Source: Flexivirga oryzae (GTDB lineage: Bacteria; Actinomycetota; Actinomycetes; Actinomycetales; Dermatophilaceae). Taken from it: 64,000 nt of DNA. This document shows, piece after piece, positions 45,484-54,738 of this stretch. The translations under genes and the position numbers were made by a program. The number at the start of each line of letters is the position of its first letter. The stretch's first letter is position 1. The notes under the pieces are model-generated. The model made no database searches, had not been told where the DNA came from, and was given only the letters and a program-made list of their open reading frames with translations. The stretch spans positions 1,364,001-1,428,000 of the forward strand of contig NZ_JACHVQ010000001.1 in the NCBI RefSeq assembly GCF_014190805.1, given 5' to 3'.

Positions 45484-46698
45484 GTGGCCCGTCTCTTCAC
45501 CTCGGAATCCGTGACCGAGGGGCACCCCGACAAGATCTGCGACCAGATCAGCGACTCCATCCTGGACGCCATGCTCGCCGAGGACCCGGGATCCCGGGTC
45601 GCGGTCGAGACCATGGTCACCACCGGTCTGGTGCACGTCGCAGGTGAGGTGCGCACCCAGAGCTACGTCCCGATCGCCAAGCTCGTCCGGGACACCATCG
45701 TCGACGTCGGGTACGACTCCTCCCTCAAGGGCTTCGACGGCCGCACCTGCGGCGTGTCGATCTCGATCGGCGACCAGTCGGTGGACATCGCCCAGGGCGT
45801 CGACACCGCGCACGAGCACCGCACCGAGGGGGGCACCGAGCAGCGTGACTCCCAGGGCGCCGGTGACCAGGGCCTGATGTTCGGGTACGCGTGCTCCGAC
45901 ACCGCCGAGCTGATGCCGCTGCCGATCTTCCTGGCCCACCGCCTCTCCGAGCGGCTGACCAGCGTGCGCAAGAGCGGCGAACTCGCCTACCTGCGCCCGG
46001 ACGGCAAGACCCAGGTCACCATCGCCTACGACGGTGACAAGGCGGTCCGGCTGGACACCGTGGTGCTGTCCACCCAGCACGCCCCGAACATCTCGCTGGA
46101 GGGCATGCTCGAGCCGGACATCGACGAGCACGTGATCCGGCCGGTGCTCGAGGAGCTCGCGGCCAGCGGCAACTCGCTGGACACCTCGGCCTACCGCAAG
46201 CTGATCAACCCGACCGGCAAGTTCGAGATCGGTGGCCCGATGGGTGATGCCGGTCTGACCGGCCGCAAGATCATTGTCGACACCTACGGCGGTATGGCGC
46301 GCCACGGCGGCGGCGCCTTCTCCGGCAAGGACCCGTCGAAGGTGGACCGCTCGGCGGCATACGCCACCCGGTGGGTGGCCAAGAACGTCGTGGCCGCGGG
46401 TCTGGCCGACCGGTGCGAGGTGCAGGTCGCCTACGCGATCGGCAAGGCACAGCCGGTGGGCCTGTATGTCGAGACCTTCGGCACCGAGACCAAGCCGCTG
46501 GAGCAGATCGAGAAGGCCATCACCACCGTCTTCGATCTGCGCCCCGCTGCCATCGTCGAGGAGCTGGACCTGCTGCGCCCGATCTACAGGGCGACTGCGG
46601 CATACGGTCACTTCGGCCGCACCAAGGCGGACGGCGTCGAGAACGCCTTCACCTGGGAGCGCACCGACAAGGTCGACGCGCTGCGCAGCGCGCTCTAG
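45484..46698 (+). CDS. metK: S-adenosylmethionine synthetase
   Basis: MetK makes SAM from methionine and ATP. The product is 404 residues. FTSESVTEGHPDKICDQISDSILDAM is the N-terminal signature; GAGDQGLMFGYACSDT and GGGAFSGKDPSKVDRSAAYATRW are the other two signatures. GTG 45484 lies after GAAGGAGC (45470-45477). No SAM riboswitch is seen in the 65-base gap upstream. A hairpin repeat follows the gene and probably terminates it. Confidence 0.98.
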   Translation: MARLFTSESVTEGHPDKICDQISDSILDAMLAEDPGSRVAVETMVTTGLVHVAGEVRTQSYVPIAKLVRDTIVDVGYDSSLKGFDGRTCGVSISIGDQSVDIAQGVDTAHEHRTEGGTEQRDSQGAGDQGLMFGYACSDTAELMPLPIFLAHRLSERLTSVRKSGELAYLRPDGKTQVTIAYDGDKAVRLDTVVLSTQHAPNISLEGMLEPDIDEHVIRPVLEELAASGNSLDTSAYRKLINPTGKFEIGGPMGDAGLTGRKIIVDTYGGMARHGGGAFSGKDPSKVDRSAAYATRWVAKNVVAAGLADRCEVQVAYAIGKAQPVGLYVETFGTETKPLEQIEKAITTVFDLRPAAIVEELDLLRPIYRATAAYGHFGRTKADGVENAFTWERTDKVDALRSAL

Positions 46699-46707
46699 CC
46701 TTCCCGG

Positions 46708-46809
46708 CCGACAGGCCTACTTATCGCCCAGAGGCTCAGTAGTTCGAGCGGATTCGCCCGGTTTCCGCCCGAATTACTGGGCCTCTGGGTGCGTTTCTGA
46801 GCCTGTCGG
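46708..46809. repeat. Intergenic hairpin repeat, copy 4 (most complete)
   Basis: A nested hairpin: CCGACAGGC (46708-46716) pairs with GCCTGTCGG (46801-46809); CCCAGAGG (46727-46734) with CCTCTGGG (46782-46789); then CAGT/ACTG and TTCG/CGAA inside. It lies right after metK. The 3' end TTTCTGAGCCTGTCGGCG matches copies 1 and 2, and CAGAGGCTCA on the left matches the sequence at the IS110 right end. Confidence 0.8.
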
Positions 46810-46899
46810 CGGAATGGGGGAAGGGTGGGGGAGGTGCTGGCCAGCGGCCGGGGGAGGTATGGCGTCGGCGTGTCCGACACGTCGCGTATAAACAGGGGC

Positions 46900-48990
46900 A
46901 TGCAGCCGTCCGACGAGCCGCCCGCACCGGCCACTCCCGAGCAGTTGCACCTGCTGCACGCGGCGGCGCCGAGGGTCGTCGCGGAGCGGGTGCGTGCGGA
47001 GCCGGACGAGCCTGCGGTGCCGCAGCCGGTCGCGCGCGTGGTGCTCGACGTGTCGCTGGCGCACCTGGACCGGCCGTTCGAATACGCGGTGCCGGCCGAC
47101 CTCGCTCAGAGCGCCCGTCCCGGGGTGCGGGTGAAGGTGCGCTTCGCCGGCAAGGACGTGTCGGGTTTCGTCGTCGACCGGGTGGACGAACCCGAGCACA
47201 CCGGCAAGCTGACGCCGCTGCGCCGGGTCGTCAGCCCCGAGCCGGTGCTCACGGCGTCCGTGCTGGCCGCCGCCCGCACGATCGCCGACCACTACGCGGG
47301 GCCCCTGGCCGATGTGCTGCGACTCGCGGTGCCACCGCGGCACGCCGCCGCCGAGAAGGCGCTCGACGCCAAACCGGTGACGGAGCCGGCACGGCCCGGC
47401 GGCGAGGATTCGACCGCCTGGCAACGCTATCCGGCCGGCGACGCCTTCCTGCGTCGTCTGGCCGCCGGCGACGACCCGGCCGCGTCCTGGCTCGCGGCGC
47501 CGACGGTCGATCCCGACCAGGACTGGCCGGCCGCGCTCGCCCACGCCGCCCGCGCAACGCTGCACGGCGGGCGTGGTGCGGTGCTCGTCGTGCCCGACCA
47601 CCGGGACCTGGACCGGCTCGAGGCGGCGGTGATCGCCGCGCTGGGCGAGGGCCGACACGTGCGGCTGACCGCCGAGCAGGGTCCGCAGGCCCGCTACACC
47701 GCCTGGCTGAAGGCACTGCGCGGTCACGTCCGGTGCGTCATCGGCACCCGCGCCGCGGCCTGGGCGCCGGTGCGGGACCTGGGGCTGCTGGCGTGCTGGG
47801 ACGACGGGGACGACCTACTGGCCGAGCCGCGCTCGCCATACCCGCAGACCCGTGAGGTGCTGCGCGTGCGCGCCGGCCGGGAGCGTGCCGCGCTGCTGCT
47901 CGGCGGGTTCGCCCGCTCGGTGCCCGTCCAACGCTGGCTGGCGACCGGCACGGTCCGCGACGTCAGCGCGCGGACCGCCCCGGGCTCCGTCCCGCGGGTC
48001 GTGGTGGCCGGCGACGAACGTGAGGTGGAGCGGGCCGGCGCCGCGGCACACGCGCACCTGCCACCGGTGGCCTGGTCCACCGCCCACGCCGCCCTGGCTG
48101 ACGGCCCGGTGCTGGTGCAGGTGCCACGGCGCGGCTACCTGCCGACGCTGCGATGCGGCCAGTGCCGGCAGATCGCCCGGTGCGGCGCCTGCCACGGACC
48201 GCTCGGACTGACCGCGCCGACGGCCCCGGCGAGCTGCCGCTGGTGCGGGCGGCAGGCGAGCCCCTGGCGCTGCCCCGAGTGCTACGGCACCGCCCTGCGC
48301 GCGGCCGTCGTCGGGGCACGACGCACCGCCGAGGAGCTCGGGCGGGCCTTCCCCGGCACCACGGTGCTGCGGTCCGGGGCCGGGGAGGTGCTCGGTCACG
48401 TCGGCCCGGAGCCGAAGCTGGTGATCGCCACGCCGGGAGCCGAGCCGGTCGCCGAGACGGGGTATGCCGCAACGCTGCTGCTGGACGCCTGGGCGTTGCT
48501 GGACCGCTCGGCACTGGACGCCGGGGAGGAGACGCTGCGGCGGTGGCTCGCCGCGGCCGCACTCACCCGGCCGGCGGCGCGGGGCGGCGCCGTGGTCGTC
48601 TGCGGCGCGGCCTCCGGTGTCACCCTGCCGCCGGTGGAGGCGCTCGCCCGCTGGGCACCAGCCACCTTCGCTGAGCGCGAGCTGGCCGCGCGCCGCGAGC
48701 TGGACCTACCGCCCGCGTCCTGGATGGCGTTGGTGACCGGGGACGCGGCCGACCTGGGCGCGTTCGCGGACGCGGCACGGCACGCCCTCGACGACAGCAT
48801 CCCGCTGGAGCGCATCGGACCCATGCCCGCTCCGGGTGGCGGCGAGGGGACGGCGCTGCTGCTGCGGACCGCGCTCCCGCACGCCCCGGCGGCTTCCCGG
48901 GCGGTCGCTGCCGCCCGTGCGGTGCGCAGCGCACGCAAGCTGCCGGGCACCGTGACGGTCCGGGTCGATCCGAGCGGCGCGCTGCTCTGA
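46900..48990 (+). CDS. priA: Primosomal protein PriA, helicase-degenerate actinobacterial form
   Basis: A 696-residue PriA relative. The N-terminal 3'-end-binding domain (VLDVSLAHLDRPFEYAVPADL) and the zinc cysteines CGQC, CGAC, CRWCG and CPEC are present. Walker A and DEAH box are absent: the corresponding places read GGRGAVLVVPD and LACWDDGDDLL. This loss is known across Actinobacteria, where helicase activity is not expected. ATG 46900 gives MQPSDEPPAP; the frame to 46825 adds a poorly conserved stretch overlapping the repeat region. Its usual neighbours metK and fmt are kept, with an HAD gene and def between. Confidence 0.93.
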   Translation: MQPSDEPPAPATPEQLHLLHAAAPRVVAERVRAEPDEPAVPQPVARVVLDVSLAHLDRPFEYAVPADLAQSARPGVRVKVRFAGKDVSGFVVDRVDEPEHTGKLTPLRRVVSPEPVLTASVLAAARTIADHYAGPLADVLRLAVPPRHAAAEKALDAKPVTEPARPGGEDSTAWQRYPAGDAFLRRLAAGDDPAASWLAAPTVDPDQDWPAALAHAARATLHGGRGAVLVVPDHRDLDRLEAAVIAALGEGRHVRLTAEQGPQARYTAWLKALRGHVRCVIGTRAAAWAPVRDLGLLACWDDGDDLLAEPRSPYPQTREVLRVRAGRERAALLLGGFARSVPVQRWLATGTVRDVSARTAPGSVPRVVVAGDEREVERAGAAAHAHLPPVAWSTAHAALADGPVLVQVPRRGYLPTLRCGQCRQIARCGACHGPLGLTAPTAPASCRWCGRQASPWRCPECYGTALRAAVVGARRTAEELGRAFPGTTVLRSGAGEVLGHVGPEPKLVIATPGAEPVAETGYAATLLLDAWALLDRSALDAGEETLRRWLAAAALTRPAARGGAVVVCGAASGVTLPPVEALARWAPATFAERELAARRELDLPPASWMALVTGDAADLGAFADAARHALDDSIPLERIGPMPAPGGGEGTALLLRTALPHAPAASRAVAAARAVRSARKLPGTVTVRVDPSGALL

Positions 48991-49054
48991 GTCGCCGTCA
49001 CGAGACCTTGCCCCGGCAACGGGCCGACGCGCCGATATCGCTAGTGTCTGAGTG

Positions 49055-49726
49055 ATGAATTCGCAGCAAGTGCTGACCGCAGAGGACCCGAACCTGAAGC
49101 CGTCACCGGTCGACGCCGTCGTCTTCGACCTCGGCAACGTGCTGATCGACTGGGACCCCCGGCCGGCGATCGCAGCGGGTGTCGGTGACGAGCGTGCCGA
49201 GGCGTTCCTCACCGGCGGGGAGTTCGACTTCGGCGCCTGGAACCACGCGCAGGACGCGGGCCGCACGTTCGCCGACGGTGAGGCCGCCGCAACGGCGCAG
49301 TTCCCGCACCTCGCGGACGAGATCCGTTCCTACCGAGCCAATTTCGGCGAGTCGCTGCGCGCGCCGATCGACGGCACGGTCGCCATACTCAAGCAGTTGC
49401 ACGCCGCGCAGATCCCACTGCTCGCGCTCACCAACTGGTCCGCGGAGACGTTCCCGGTCGCGCTCGACAAGTTCGACTTCCTCGACCTCTTCGACGACAT
49501 CATCGTCTCCGGCGAGGAGGGCGTCGCCAAGCCCGACCCGGAGATCTTCGAGGAACTCGCCGACCGGGTGCGCCACCTGGGCAGCCTCGACGACTGCATC
49601 TTCATCGACGACAAGCTGGCCAACGTGCAGGCGGCCACCCTCGCGGGCCTGGACGCGATCGAGTTCACCACCCCGGAGGAGCTGCGCGCCGACCTGTTGG
49701 TGCGCGGGCTCCCGGTCGAACGGTAG
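49055..49726 (+). CDS. HAD family hydrolase
   Basis: A 223-residue haloacid dehalogenase-type phosphatase. Motif I is VVFDLGNVLIDWD, with the second Asp replaced by Asn as in the YihX/dehalogenase-like group; motif II is LALTNWS; motif III the Lys in GVAKPDPEIF; motif IV IFIDDKLANV. The Asn suggests a YihX-like phosphatase or a dehalogenase-like hydrolase rather than a standard DxDGT phosphatase. ATG 49055 is chosen; GTG 49052 is adjacent. It precedes def by 8 bases. Confidence 0.85.
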   Translation: MNSQQVLTAEDPNLKPSPVDAVVFDLGNVLIDWDPRPAIAAGVGDERAEAFLTGGEFDFGAWNHAQDAGRTFADGEAAATAQFPHLADEIRSYRANFGESLRAPIDGTVAILKQLHAAQIPLLALTNWSAETFPVALDKFDFLDLFDDIIVSGEEGVAKPDPEIFEELADRVRHLGSLDDCIFIDDKLANVQAATLAGLDAIEFTTPEELRADLLVRGLPVER

Positions 49727-49734
49727 GAGCCGGT

Positions 49735-50280
49735 ATGTCGATCACGCCCATCCGGCTCTACGGTGACCCCGTCCTGCGCACCCCGGCCGCACCGGTCACG
49801 ACCTTCGACAAGGAGCTGCGCACCCTCGTCGCCGACCTGACCGAGACGATGATGGATGCACCCGGTGCCGGGCTGGCCGCTCCACAGCTCGGTGTGGGGC
49901 TGCGGGTGTTCACCTATTACGTCGACGGCGTGCTCGGACACCTCGTCAACCCCGACCTGGATCTGTCCGGCGAGCTCGAGACCGACGACGAGGGGTGCCT
50001 GTCGATCCCCGCGTTCTCCTGGCCGACGCCCCGGTCGGTTTCCGTGGTCGCTCGTGGGTTCGACATGTATGGCGAGCCGCTCACCCTCGAGGGCAGCCAT
50101 CTGCTGGCCCGCTGCATCCAGCACGAGACCGACCACCTGGACGGCATCCTCTTCATCGACCGGCTCGACAAGGAGCAGCGCAGGCTCGCGCTCAAGGAGA
50201 TCCGCAACGCGGAGTGGGCCGGCCTGCCCGGGCCGATCGTCAGGGACAGTCCGCACGCCAACCCGTCGTACGGGGCCTGA
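49735..50280 (+). CDS. def: Peptide deformylase
   Basis: Def removes the N-formyl group from new proteins. The product is 181 residues. All three motifs are intact: GAGLAAPQ (44-51), EGCLS with metal Cys88, and QHETDHLDG with His130, Glu131 and His134. It forms a functional pair with fmt, which begins 1 base after its stop codon. This arrangement (def-fmt) is standard. Confidence 0.97.
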   Translation: MSITPIRLYGDPVLRTPAAPVTTFDKELRTLVADLTETMMDAPGAGLAAPQLGVGLRVFTYYVDGVLGHLVNPDLDLSGELETDDEGCLSIPAFSWPTPRSVSVVARGFDMYGEPLTLEGSHLLARCIQHETDHLDGILFIDRLDKEQRRLALKEIRNAEWAGLPGPIVRDSPHANPSYGA

Positions 50281-50281
50281 C

Positions 50282-51211
50282 ATGCGTGTCGTCTTCGCCG
50301 GCACACCCGAGGTGGCGCTGCCCAGCCTGCGCGCGATCGCGGCGTCCCCGCACCAGATCGTCGGCGTGGTCACGCGTCCGGACGCGCCGGCCGGTCGGGG
50401 CCGCGCCCTGCGCCCGTCACCGGTCGGCGAGTTCGGTGCGGAGCTGGGCGTGCCGGTGCTCACCCCGCGGTCGGCCAAGGACCCGGGTTTCGCCGAGGAG
50501 TTGGCGGCGCTGCAACCGGACGTGTGCCCGGTGGTCGCCTACGGCTCACTGGTGCCACGCAGGGTCATCGACATACCGCGCCTCGGGTGGGTCAACCTGC
50601 ACTTCTCGCTGCTGCCGGCCTGGCGCGGCGCCGCCCCGGTGCAGCACGCGATCCTGCACGGCGACGAGGTGACCGGCGCGACGGCCTTCCTGCTCGAAGA
50701 AGGCATGGACACCGGTCCCGTGCTGGGCACGATGACCGAGACGATCCGCCCGGCCGACACCAGCGGCGACCTGCTGGGGCGGCTGGCCGAAGCGGGCGCG
50801 GGACTGCTCGTCGCAGCACTCGACGGGCTGGAGAGCGGTTCGATCGCCCCGGTGCCGCAACCCGCCGACGGTGTCTCCATGGCGCCGAAGATCACCGCCG
50901 CCGACGGTGAGATCCGTTGGAGCGACCCGGCTTTCGCCATCGACCGACGAGTTCGAGCCTGTACGCCGGCACCGGGTGCGTGGACGACGTTCCGTGGGAC
51001 ACGCCTGAAGATCGGCGGCCTGACGCCGAGCGCGCCGGACGACATCCAGCCGGCAGCGGGCGAACTGCGCGCCACCAAGAAGGCCGTGTATGTCGGCACC
51101 GGCAGCACTCCCGTGCGGCTGGATGTCGTCCAGCCGCACGGCAAGAAGGCGATGCCCGGTGCGGACTGGGCCCGCGGTGTGCGGGTCGACGAAGGAGAGA
51201 CTTTCGGGTGA
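50282..51211 (+). CDS. fmt: Methionyl-tRNA formyltransferase
   Basis: Fmt formylates initiator Met-tRNA. The product is 309 residues. MRVVFAGTPEVALPSLRAI, VVAYGSLVPRRVID, and the catalytic stretch WVNLHFSLLPAWRGAAPVQHAILHGDEVTGAT with Asn, His and Asp are typical; the C-terminal tRNA-binding domain is present (RACTPAPGAWTTFRGTRLKI). GTG of rsmB overlaps its stop. Confidence 0.97.
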   Translation: MRVVFAGTPEVALPSLRAIAASPHQIVGVVTRPDAPAGRGRALRPSPVGEFGAELGVPVLTPRSAKDPGFAEELAALQPDVCPVVAYGSLVPRRVIDIPRLGWVNLHFSLLPAWRGAAPVQHAILHGDEVTGATAFLLEEGMDTGPVLGTMTETIRPADTSGDLLGRLAEAGAGLLVAALDGLESGSIAPVPQPADGVSMAPKITAADGEIRWSDPAFAIDRRVRACTPAPGAWTTFRGTRLKIGGLTPSAPDDIQPAAGELRATKKAVYVGTGSTPVRLDVVQPHGKKAMPGADWARGVRVDEGETFG

Positions 51212-52716
51212 ACAACAGCGACCAACCTGGCGGGTACCGCGACGAGCGCGGCCGGCAGCGCCCCGCGTCACGACGCGCCGGCGGCAAGAACCGCACCGCC
51301 GTCCGGCCGGCGGACCGGCGTCGCGGCGGCGACCCCACCCGCAAGGCTGCGTGGCAGGTCATGCGGTCGGTGGCCGACGGTGCCTACGCCAACCTGGAGC
51401 TGCCGAAGGTGCTCCGGGCGGCGGACCTGCACGGACGGGACGCCGCGTTCGCCACGGAGCTGACGTACGGCGCCATCAGGATGCGCGGGCTGTACGACGC
51501 CGTCATCGAGTTCGCGGCCGGGCGACCGGTCGGGCAGATCGACCCGCCGGTGCTGGACACGCTGCGTCTCGGCGCCCATCAGATCCTCGGCATGCGGGTC
51601 CCGTCGCACGCCGCCGCCTCGGAGACGGTGGCCCTGGCACGCGAGATGAACGGCACCGGGGCCTCGGGCTTCGTCAACGCCGTGCTGCGGCGGATCACCG
51701 AGCGCACCCGCGAGGAGTGGGTCCGAGAGGTCACGGCCGGCCGGTCCCTTGAGGACGCGCTCGCCGTCGAGTACTCGCACCCGGCCTGGGTGGTGCGGGC
51801 GTTGCGCGGAGCGTTGCGGTCCGGGGGAGTGGCCGACGAGGCGAGCCTGGACGATGCGCTGGTCGCGCTACTGGAGGCGGACAACGCCGCACCGGCGGTG
51901 TCACTGGTCGCCCGTCCGGGTCTCGCGACCGTGCAGGAGCTGGTCGACGCCGGCGCCGAGGCGTCCACCCTGTCACCCGTCGGCGCGGTGCTGCCCGGCG
52001 GTGACCCGGCCGACATACCGGCCGTCCGGCAGACCCGGGCGGCGGTGCAGGACGAGGGTTCTCAGCTGGTCGCGCTCGCGCTCGCCGCGGCGCCGCGGGA
52101 GGGTGAGGGGCCGCAGGAGTGGCTCGACCTGTGCGCCGGGCCGGGTGGCAAGGCGGCACTGCTGGCCGCGCTGTCGGCCGACCGACCGGACGTCACCGTC
52201 TTCGTCAACGAGGTCAGCGAGCACCGCACCGAGCTGGTGCGGCGGACCATGCGCGCCGCGATCGACGCCGGTGCCGAGGTCATGATCGGCACCGGCGACG
52301 GCCGTGAGCTCGGCGCGGAGGAGCCGAACACCTACGACCGGGTCCTGGTCGACGCACCGTGCACCGGTCTCGGCGCGCTGCGGCGCCGGCCGGAGGCACG
52401 CTGGCGACGGACACCGAGCGACGTCACCGACCTCACCACCGTGCAGTCGGACCTGCTGACCTCGGCCCTGGACGCGGCCAAACCCGGAGGTGTCGTCGCC
52501 TACGTCACGTGCAGCCCGCACGTCGCGGAGACCACCGAGGTGGTCCGTTCGGTGACCGCGGGCCGTGACGACGTCGTCGTCGAGGACGCGCGGCCGCTCT
52601 TCCGCGACGCCGCAGGTGCACAGCTCGCCGATCTCGGTGACGGGCCGGCGGTGCAGCTGTGGCCGCACCTGCACGGCACCGACGCGATGTTCTTCGCGCT
52701 GCTGCGCAAGAAGTGA
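51208..52716 (+). CDS. rsmB: 16S rRNA m5C967 methyltransferase RsmB
   Basis: RsmB methylates C967 of 16S rRNA. The product is 502 residues: a basic N-terminal tail, a NusB-like helical domain (about 40-200; ALPAVLDTLRLGAHQIL-type segment here PPVLDTLRLGAHQILGMRVP), and a Rossmann methyltransferase domain with DLCAGPGGKAALLAAL, VDAPCTGLGALRRRPEARW and the second cysteine in YVTCSPHVAE, so both catalytic cysteines are kept. GTG 51208 overlaps the fmt stop. The frame to 50917 is a shadow of fmt. Confidence 0.95.
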   Translation: MNNSDQPGGYRDERGRQRPASRRAGGKNRTAVRPADRRRGGDPTRKAAWQVMRSVADGAYANLELPKVLRAADLHGRDAAFATELTYGAIRMRGLYDAVIEFAAGRPVGQIDPPVLDTLRLGAHQILGMRVPSHAAASETVALAREMNGTGASGFVNAVLRRITERTREEWVREVTAGRSLEDALAVEYSHPAWVVRALRGALRSGGVADEASLDDALVALLEADNAAPAVSLVARPGLATVQELVDAGAEASTLSPVGAVLPGGDPADIPAVRQTRAAVQDEGSQLVALALAAAPREGEGPQEWLDLCAGPGGKAALLAALSADRPDVTVFVNEVSEHRTELVRRTMRAAIDAGAEVMIGTGDGRELGAEEPNTYDRVLVDAPCTGLGALRRRPEARWRRTPSDVTDLTTVQSDLLTSALDAAKPGGVVAYVTCSPHVAETTEVVRSVTAGRDDVVVEDARPLFRDAAGAQLADLGDGPAVQLWPHLHGTDAMFFALLRKK

Positions 52717-52765
52717 ATTAGCAGATACCGCACCACGATTCGTCATGAGAAAACCTGGAGGACGC

Positions 52766-53428
52766 GTGCTGATCGCACCGAGCATCCTGTCGGCCGACTT
52801 CGCCAATCTCGAGCGCGACCTGCACCGGATCGCGAACGCGGACTGGGCGCACGTCGACGTGATGGACTACCACTTCGTGCCCAACCTCACCCTCGGGCTG
52901 CCCGTCGTCGAGGCACTGCAACGGGTCAGCCCGATCCCGCTCGACTGCCACCTGATGATCGAGGACCCGGACCGGTGGGCGCCCGCGTACGCGGAGGCGG
53001 GGGCACACAGTGTGACCTTCCACATCGAGGCGGCCCGTGACCCGCGCACGCTGGCGAAGGACCTGCACGCGGCCGGCGCGCAGGCCTGTATGGCGCTCAA
53101 GCCGGGGACACCGTTCGCGCCGTACGAGGAGTTGCTGGACGTGGTCGACATGGTCCTGGTCATGACCGTGGAGCCGGGGTTCGGCGGGCAGAGCTTCATG
53201 GCCGACCAGATGCCGAAGGTGCGCGAGGTCCGGGAGGCGATCGGCCGGCGCGGCGGCCAGATCCGCATCGAGGTCGACGGCGGCGTCGCCGCCTCCACGA
53301 TCGAACAGTGCGCGGCGGCCGGCGCTGACGTATTCGTCGCAGGCTCAGCCGTTTACGGGGCGGAGGACGCAGCCGCCGCGGTCGAGGAGTTGCGCGGCCT
53401 CGCGCAGGCGTGCGCCGGCCACCGCTGA
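52766..53428 (+). CDS. rpe: Ribulose-phosphate 3-epimerase
   Basis: Rpe interconverts ribulose 5-phosphate and xylulose 5-phosphate, supplying ribulose 5-phosphate used by RibBA downstream. The product is 220 residues. LIAPSILSADFANL, HVDVMDYHFVPNLTLG (D-x-MDG variant MDY), LDCHLMIEDP, MTVEPGFGGQSFM and IEVDGGV are the family motifs; MDYH replaces the more common MDGHFVPN but is known in Actinobacteria. GTG 52766 lies 4 bases after GGAGG (52757-52761); ATG 52745 is less likely. It ends 298 bases before ribD, the span that holds the FMN riboswitch. Confidence 0.95.
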   Translation: MLIAPSILSADFANLERDLHRIANADWAHVDVMDYHFVPNLTLGLPVVEALQRVSPIPLDCHLMIEDPDRWAPAYAEAGAHSVTFHIEAARDPRTLAKDLHAAGAQACMALKPGTPFAPYEELLDVVDMVLVMTVEPGFGGQSFMADQMPKVREVREAIGRRGGQIRIEVDGGVAASTIEQCAAAGADVFVAGSAVYGAEDAAAAVEELRGLAQACAGHR

Positions 53429-53487
53429 CTCACCAGGTGGACGCTCCTTGCGGCAGGGCTTGACTGCAGTGTCATAATGTTGCCGAA

Positions 53488-53726
53488 CGTGCTCCGGGGT
53501 CGGTGAAATTCCGAGCCGGCGGTGATAGTCCGCGACCCGACTGCTTCGGCAGCCGGTTGACCTGGTGGAACTCCAGGACCGACGGTTAAAGTCCGGATGG
53601 GAGGCGCACGTGGGGTGTGCCCTCTGGCAGACCCCGGCGGCAGTGCAAGGCCAGCCATCCTGGCCGACCGCAACCGCTCGTCATCCCCGGAGCCGGTGAG
53701 ACCGGACCGGAAGGAGTGACGAGGCG
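53488..53726 (+). promoter_or_regulatory. FMN riboswitch (RFN element) of the rib operon
   Basis: The aptamer (53488-53610) carries the conserved RFN blocks: GGGGTCGGTGAAATTCCGA, CGGTGATAGTCCGCGACCC, GGTTGACCTGGTGGAACTCC, CGACGGTTAAAGTCCGGATG and GGGAGGC. The platform to 53726 has GGCCAG(ccatc)CTGGCC (53649-53665) and CCGGT(gag)ACCGG (53693-53705), the latter ending 5 bases before the ribD ribosome binding site AAGGAG (53711-53716). No U-tract is seen, so control is probably translational. A TATAAT-like element (CATAATG) is at about 53473. Confidence 0.97.
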
Positions 53727-54737
53727 GTGCAGCACCCCTCAGCTTTCGAGCAGCCGATGCGCGCTGCCCTCGAACTGGCCGCGCGCGGCCCCGTCGCCGA
53801 CGCCAACCCGCGGGTCGGGTGCGTGATCGTGCGTGACCAGGCCGTCGTCGGCCGAGGCTGGCACGCCGGCGCCGGGACGCCGCACGCCGAAGTGGTGGCA
53901 CTCGCCGACGCCGGTGAGCTCGCGCGCGGCGCCACCGCCTACGTCACGCTCGAGCCATGTGCCCACCAGGGCCGCACCGGACCGTGCACCGCAGCACTCA
54001 GCGCGGCCGGCGTGTCCCGGGTCGTCTACGCGCAGGAGGACCCGAACCCGGTCGCGCAGGGCGGCGCCGCGGTGCTCCGCGACCGCGGGATCGAGGTGCA
54101 CGGCGGTGTGCTGGCCGCCGAGGCCGCAGCCCTCAACGAGACCTGGTCGTTCGCGGTCACCCACGAACGGCCCTGGGTGGTGTGGAAGTTCGCGATGACG
54201 CTGGACGGCCGGTCGGCCGCGGCCGACGGGACGAGCCAGTGGATCAGCAACCCCGAGTCCCGTGCCGAAGTGCACGAACTGCGGGCCCGAGTGGGCGCCG
54301 TCATGGTCGGCACCGGCACCGCGCTCGCGGACGATCCGCAGCTGACCGCACGTTCCGCGGCCGGTGCCGTCACCGGGCCGCAGCCGTTGCGGGTCGTCGT
54401 CGGCGAGCGGGAACTTCCCGCGGCGGCACGGGTGCTGGACGACGCCGCGCCGACGGTGCACCTGCGCACCCACGAGCCGGAGGTCGTGCTCGAGGACCTG
54501 CACGCACGCGGCGTCCGGTCCGTCCTGCTCGAAGGCGGTGCGACACTCGGCGCCGCCTTCCAGCGGGCCGGTCTCGTCGACGAAGTCGTCGTGTATGTCG
54601 CACCCGTACTGCTCGGCTCCGGCACTGCCGCCGTGGCCGATCTCGGTGTCCACACCCTGTCGGACGCCGCCCACTGGACCCTGCACGACATCCGGCGACT
54701 CGCCGACGACGTGCGACTCACCTATCGGAGGAAGTGA
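53727..54737 (+). CDS. ribD: Bifunctional diaminohydroxyphosphoribosylaminopyrimidine deaminase / reductase
   Basis: RibD carries out the second and third steps from GTP to riboflavin. The product is 336 residues. The deaminase domain has HAE (His53, Glu55) and EPC..H..G-x2-PC (Cys78, Cys87) as zinc ligands; the reductase domain begins VWKFAMTLDGRSAAADGTSQWIS and contains VMVGTGTALADDPQLT and LLEGGATLGAAF. GTG 53727 lies 10 bases after AAGGAG. The upstream FMN riboswitch controls this and the following genes. Confidence 0.96.
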   Translation: MQHPSAFEQPMRAALELAARGPVADANPRVGCVIVRDQAVVGRGWHAGAGTPHAEVVALADAGELARGATAYVTLEPCAHQGRTGPCTAALSAAGVSRVVYAQEDPNPVAQGGAAVLRDRGIEVHGGVLAAEAAALNETWSFAVTHERPWVVWKFAMTLDGRSAAADGTSQWISNPESRAEVHELRARVGAVMVGTGTALADDPQLTARSAAGAVTGPQPLRVVVGERELPAAARVLDDAAPTVHLRTHEPEVVLEDLHARGVRSVLLEGGATLGAAFQRAGLVDEVVVYVAPVLLGSGTAAVADLGVHTLSDAAHWTLHDIRRLADDVRLTYRRK

Positions 54738-54738
54738 C

